Below are positions 61,191-64,000 of a DNA stretch of 64,000 nucleotides, one piece after another (position 1 is the first letter of the stretch; every line of letters starts with the position of its first letter). This stretch comes from Hippophae tibetana (lineage: Eukaryota; Streptophyta; Magnoliopsida; Rosales; Elaeagnaceae). Location: NCBI GenBank assembly GCA_037013495.1, contig CM072811.1:19124159-19188158 (forward strand). The letters run 5' to 3'. A model generated the notes under the pieces. It had not been told where the DNA came from and searched no databases. It saw only the letters and a program-made list of their open reading frames with translations. The position numbers and the translations under genes were made by a program.

Positions 61191-61668
61191 ATGAAATCAA
61201 CCTATATGAGCATGTTAATCAATTCATCTTAGGGTATTCTTTTATAAATTCATTTTGTCTATATATTGAACTATTATGATTGCTTGTTAAAGAATACCCT
61301 ACTAGTTAGTGTATTGAAAATGAATAATTTCTTTCATTCATTAAATCTTCTCTTGCAAATTCATAAGCTAGGCTTAATAATTAGTTTAAGTTTTAATCAT
61401 GGATATTAGTAACAAACCTAGGGTATATGATGACTTGCATTATTTATCATTTCTTAACTTTAAATTTAGTTTAATTTTATTTAATTTTTTATTGATTAGA
61501 GACTTCATTATTATTATTTAAATTTTATTACATATTTGAATATAATAAAGATCCAAAATTTTAGAAGTATATCATCTGAGAACTAACAAATTTCAATTTC
61601 AATTTATTTAAATCATATTTAAATTAATATATAAATATATATTAATTAAATTAAGAAGTAAAGTAACA

Positions 61669-61743
<75 letters not shown>

Positions 61744-62460
61744 TATAAAATAAATAACAACATAGATGAGTGTTGGATAGGTTTATATATATATAATCAA
61801 GAGAGAGCAGAGAAAAGGAGAGAAAAAGGAGAATCGTGAACCAAAAAAGAATCATGTTTGTATGATTTATTTTAAGTTTATTGCTTCTAATTAACTGGTC
61901 ATTAATTAGATGATTTTAGTCTTATGATTTACTATCGAAAGGGAAAATTATAGGATAGATTTGAAATATTTCAGCATAAGTAAATATAGAAATTAAAAGA
62001 TTTGTATAAACCTGTGTAGTTTTAAAATCATTAGTCTTAATGCTTTCTTGCTTTATTAAATTGCATATTTTTGTGTAAATTAATGAACAAGAATATTTCA
62101 ATTTACTATCGAAAGAGGCTTTTAGATATATTTTTTGGAGATTGCTAACAAACACAAAGAATTAAAATTCAATTAGCTATATGAGTAAAGTATAGCAAGA
62201 GATTAGGTAAAATTGATTTCTTAGAAGTTTTCTTCCTATTAATTTGATCTTTGAACAAAATCTTTATTTTCTTTTATATATTTTCTTTAAATTGATTTTA
62301 TTTTAAATTTCAATTACAACAAACTTAGTGATTTTTCTAGATAAAATTAAGATTATTATAATTTTGGTATTTATCAAAAGTAAGTTACCAATCCTCATGG
62401 AAGATACTCTTCTTATCATTTTATTATAAAACTATAATACTGTGCAATTGTAGTTTTGTA
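61191..62460. other. AT-rich DNA leading into an LTR
   Basis: No gene seen. Related passages 'tactatcgaaag' occur at 61,930 and 62,105. The last several hundred bases before 62,470 are probably the end of an LTR, because a primer-site-like sequence follows. Confidence 0.4.
61671..61740. repeat. AT dinucleotide microsatellite, 35 units
   Basis: An uninterrupted (AT)n run of 70 bp, the longest of several TA-repeats in the window (others near 15,712-15,740, 16,308-16,332, 47,233-47,250, 47,776-47,790 and 52,128-52,150). Confidence 0.95.
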
Positions 62461-62473
62461 CCGATCAAGCTTT

Positions 62474-62492
62474 TGGTACCGCTGTTGGGGAT
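62474..62492 (+). other. tRNA-Asp-like primer binding site of a further LTR element
   Basis: TTGGTACCGCTGTTGGGGAT resembles TGGCGCCGTTGCCGGGGA and follows a probable LTR end (...ccgatca). It marks the start of another Tat/Athila-type element's internal region, which continues past the window or is cut by the sequence at 62,600 onward. Confidence 0.55.
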
Positions 62493-62599
62493 TTATTTTT
62501 TTCTTATTTTTGCTAATATCGATACAAAGTAATCTTAGTTTTAATTTAGAATTATATTTTATATTTATTTTTATTTTTTTCTAGGTGTGTTTTTGACAT

Positions 62600-64000
62600 T
62601 GGATGCGTTGATGAACGAAAACCGGCATCGCCGATTCCCGCAAATACTTTGGTTTTAATATTTATAAAACTCTCGCAAGTGCACGAATCATTTCGAAGAA
62701 AATGATAAGTATACTCCCAAGGTCGATCTAAGGAAGGAATGTATGTGGTTTTTAATTTATTATTCAAACTTTTAAAAACGAAATTAAATCCTAAACATCC
62801 TGTCACGATAGTTTGGTTTTTGTGTTCCTAATCTAATAACATAAAATAAACATATATACAGATTAATTAAATATAATCTAATAACATAAAAATAAACATA
62901 GATACAAATTCAATAAATAATTATCTAAAAATAAACATATATACGGATTCAATAAATATTCATGCAAATTTTTATCATTTATATTAGCGGAGTATTTATG
63001 GATATAATAATTAAATTAATTATGCTTGCTCATATTAACTAGGTTATTAAAGATATAAATTGATATTTTATTGATTCTCTCTTTTTTATATAAATACCAC
63101 CTTTGGTGGGGTTAGATATTCTTTGTTAACTAAACAAATCAATTAACACCTATGGGTGGGGTTGATAACTAATATGCTTAATTAAATTAATTCCTTTTTC
63201 TAAGAGATTGAAAATGAACCATTTAAATGCCACCTTTGGTGGGGTTAGACAATTTAAACATTATTCAAGGTGTCCAAATTAAACTTAAGAATTTAATTAT
63301 CCGAGTACTAACTTTCAAGTTTTAAAACCACTATTGAAAACATGTTGTCAATACATTTTCACATAATAATTCTTATAAAAACTTTTGAAATAGAGTTTCA
63401 CTCTAACTACCGGGCGATTGTACCAACAAATAAAAGAGCACTACTCTAAATTAGACCGGATAACTAAACCTTAAAATCTAATTTTCGGGTTTAAGTTTGT
63501 AATGAAAAATAATATATTTCTCTCTAACATTCTTAATATAAAATCTTGAATAAAAACAAAATCAATTCATTTTAAAGATTTTTACCTATTTAATATTTCG
63601 CAAGCATAACAACGTCGTTATTACATCATTTTTACTAAACAGCTAGCATAGTTAAATTTAACCACAGACAAGTTGAATATAACATGTAAGAATAAAGCAT
63701 AAAAATAACTGTAAAGAAAATAAAATCCTTACAGAACTTCGACGCTATTCCCGTTGCTAGAAAACCTCCGAGTGGAATTTGCACTTCCATATATTGAATC
63801 AAAAATCTAAATTATTACAAAAACATTACAAGTTCCTCTCAAAAAGAGAAGAACACTAAACCTAAGAGAATTGAACTAAAAACTAAGAGAAAAACTAAGA
63901 AAAGCTTAGAAACTTAGAAAGAAACTAAGAGAAACTAAAAACTAAGAAATGAGAGAAAGAAAGAAGAGAGAAGTGAGTTTTGAAGGTGTGTTTTGAAGTG
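62600..64000 (-). mobile_element. Part of a non-coding LTR element, running off the window
   Basis: The phrase 'ctctcgcaagtgcacgaatc' at 62,671 and the general layout resemble the end of a minus-strand LTR, as in the solo LTR at 8,833. Inside are related copies of 'ccacctttggtggggttag' (63,097, a variant near 63,147, and 63,230). The end of the window is purine-rich (63,835-63,990). No coding region was seen and the right boundary is not in the window. Confidence 0.45.

Noticed and set aside
61646-61855. 69-codon minus-strand open frame with IY repeats
   Set aside because: It is a translation of the AT microsatellite.
63097-63249. Spaced 'ccacctttggtggggttag' copies as a possible CRISPR-like array
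   Set aside because: Only three uneven copies with unequal spacing, in plant LTR-like DNA; not a CRISPR.

Overview
This is AT-rich nuclear DNA of a flowering plant, most likely a eudicot. The evidence is the contents: fossil plant pararetroviruses (Caulimoviridae), Ty3/Gypsy elements of the Tat/Athila type with a tRNA-Asp primer site, a Ty1/Copia element, a TRIM array with an initiator tRNA-Met primer site, two CACTA (En/Spm) transposons, a Tourist-like MITE, and one intron-bearing host gene with plant-type splice sites. The species cannot be named from the sequence. Nearly everything is old, nested transposon and virus DNA; I found one convincing host gene and no tRNA, rRNA or CRISPR.

Layout. 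1-14,385: an endogenous caulimovirid copy on the minus strand, cut in two by a CACTA-type element (about 3,511-11,183). That CACTA element carries a four-copy TRIM array (5,564-6,352) and a solo LTR (about 8,833-10,983). 15,095-22,644: a decayed Copia element with a matching TTACA target duplication; its 3' LTR holds a roughly 900-bp block that looks like mitochondrial DNA. 22,645-23,598: an unassigned minus-strand coding remnant. 23,599-29,743: a decayed Gypsy element (C) with a 1.7-kb insertion in its 5' LTR. 29,744-31,868: mostly unassigned AT-rich DNA with small tandem duplications.

31,869 to about 46,190 (minus strand): a host gene with two 5' UTR exons and three coding exons, encoding a 140-residue protein with an acidic stretch and a lysine tail. 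Its first coding intron contains an 11.9-kb Gypsy mosaic (A, 32,921-44,823) flanked by near-identical 5-bp duplications. 46,773-56,142: a Tourist-like MITE about 600 bp upstream of the gene's 5' end, split by a 9.1-kb CACTA element (47,016-56,117) with TNP2-type transposase, DUF4218/DUF4216-like regions, a Ptta/En/Spm-like second protein and a Ulp1-type protease. About 56,280-61,190: a second caulimovirid copy on the minus strand. 61,190-64,000: AT-rich DNA, a 70-bp AT microsatellite, a tRNA-Asp-like primer site at 62,474 and part of another LTR element that runs off the window.

The elements give a relative order: the first caulimovirid copy is older than the CACTA element that splits it, which is older than its TRIM array and solo LTR; the MITE is older than the second CACTA; the host gene intron is older than Gypsy A. 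All coordinates for exons, LTR ends and domains were read by eye and none was checked by alignment.
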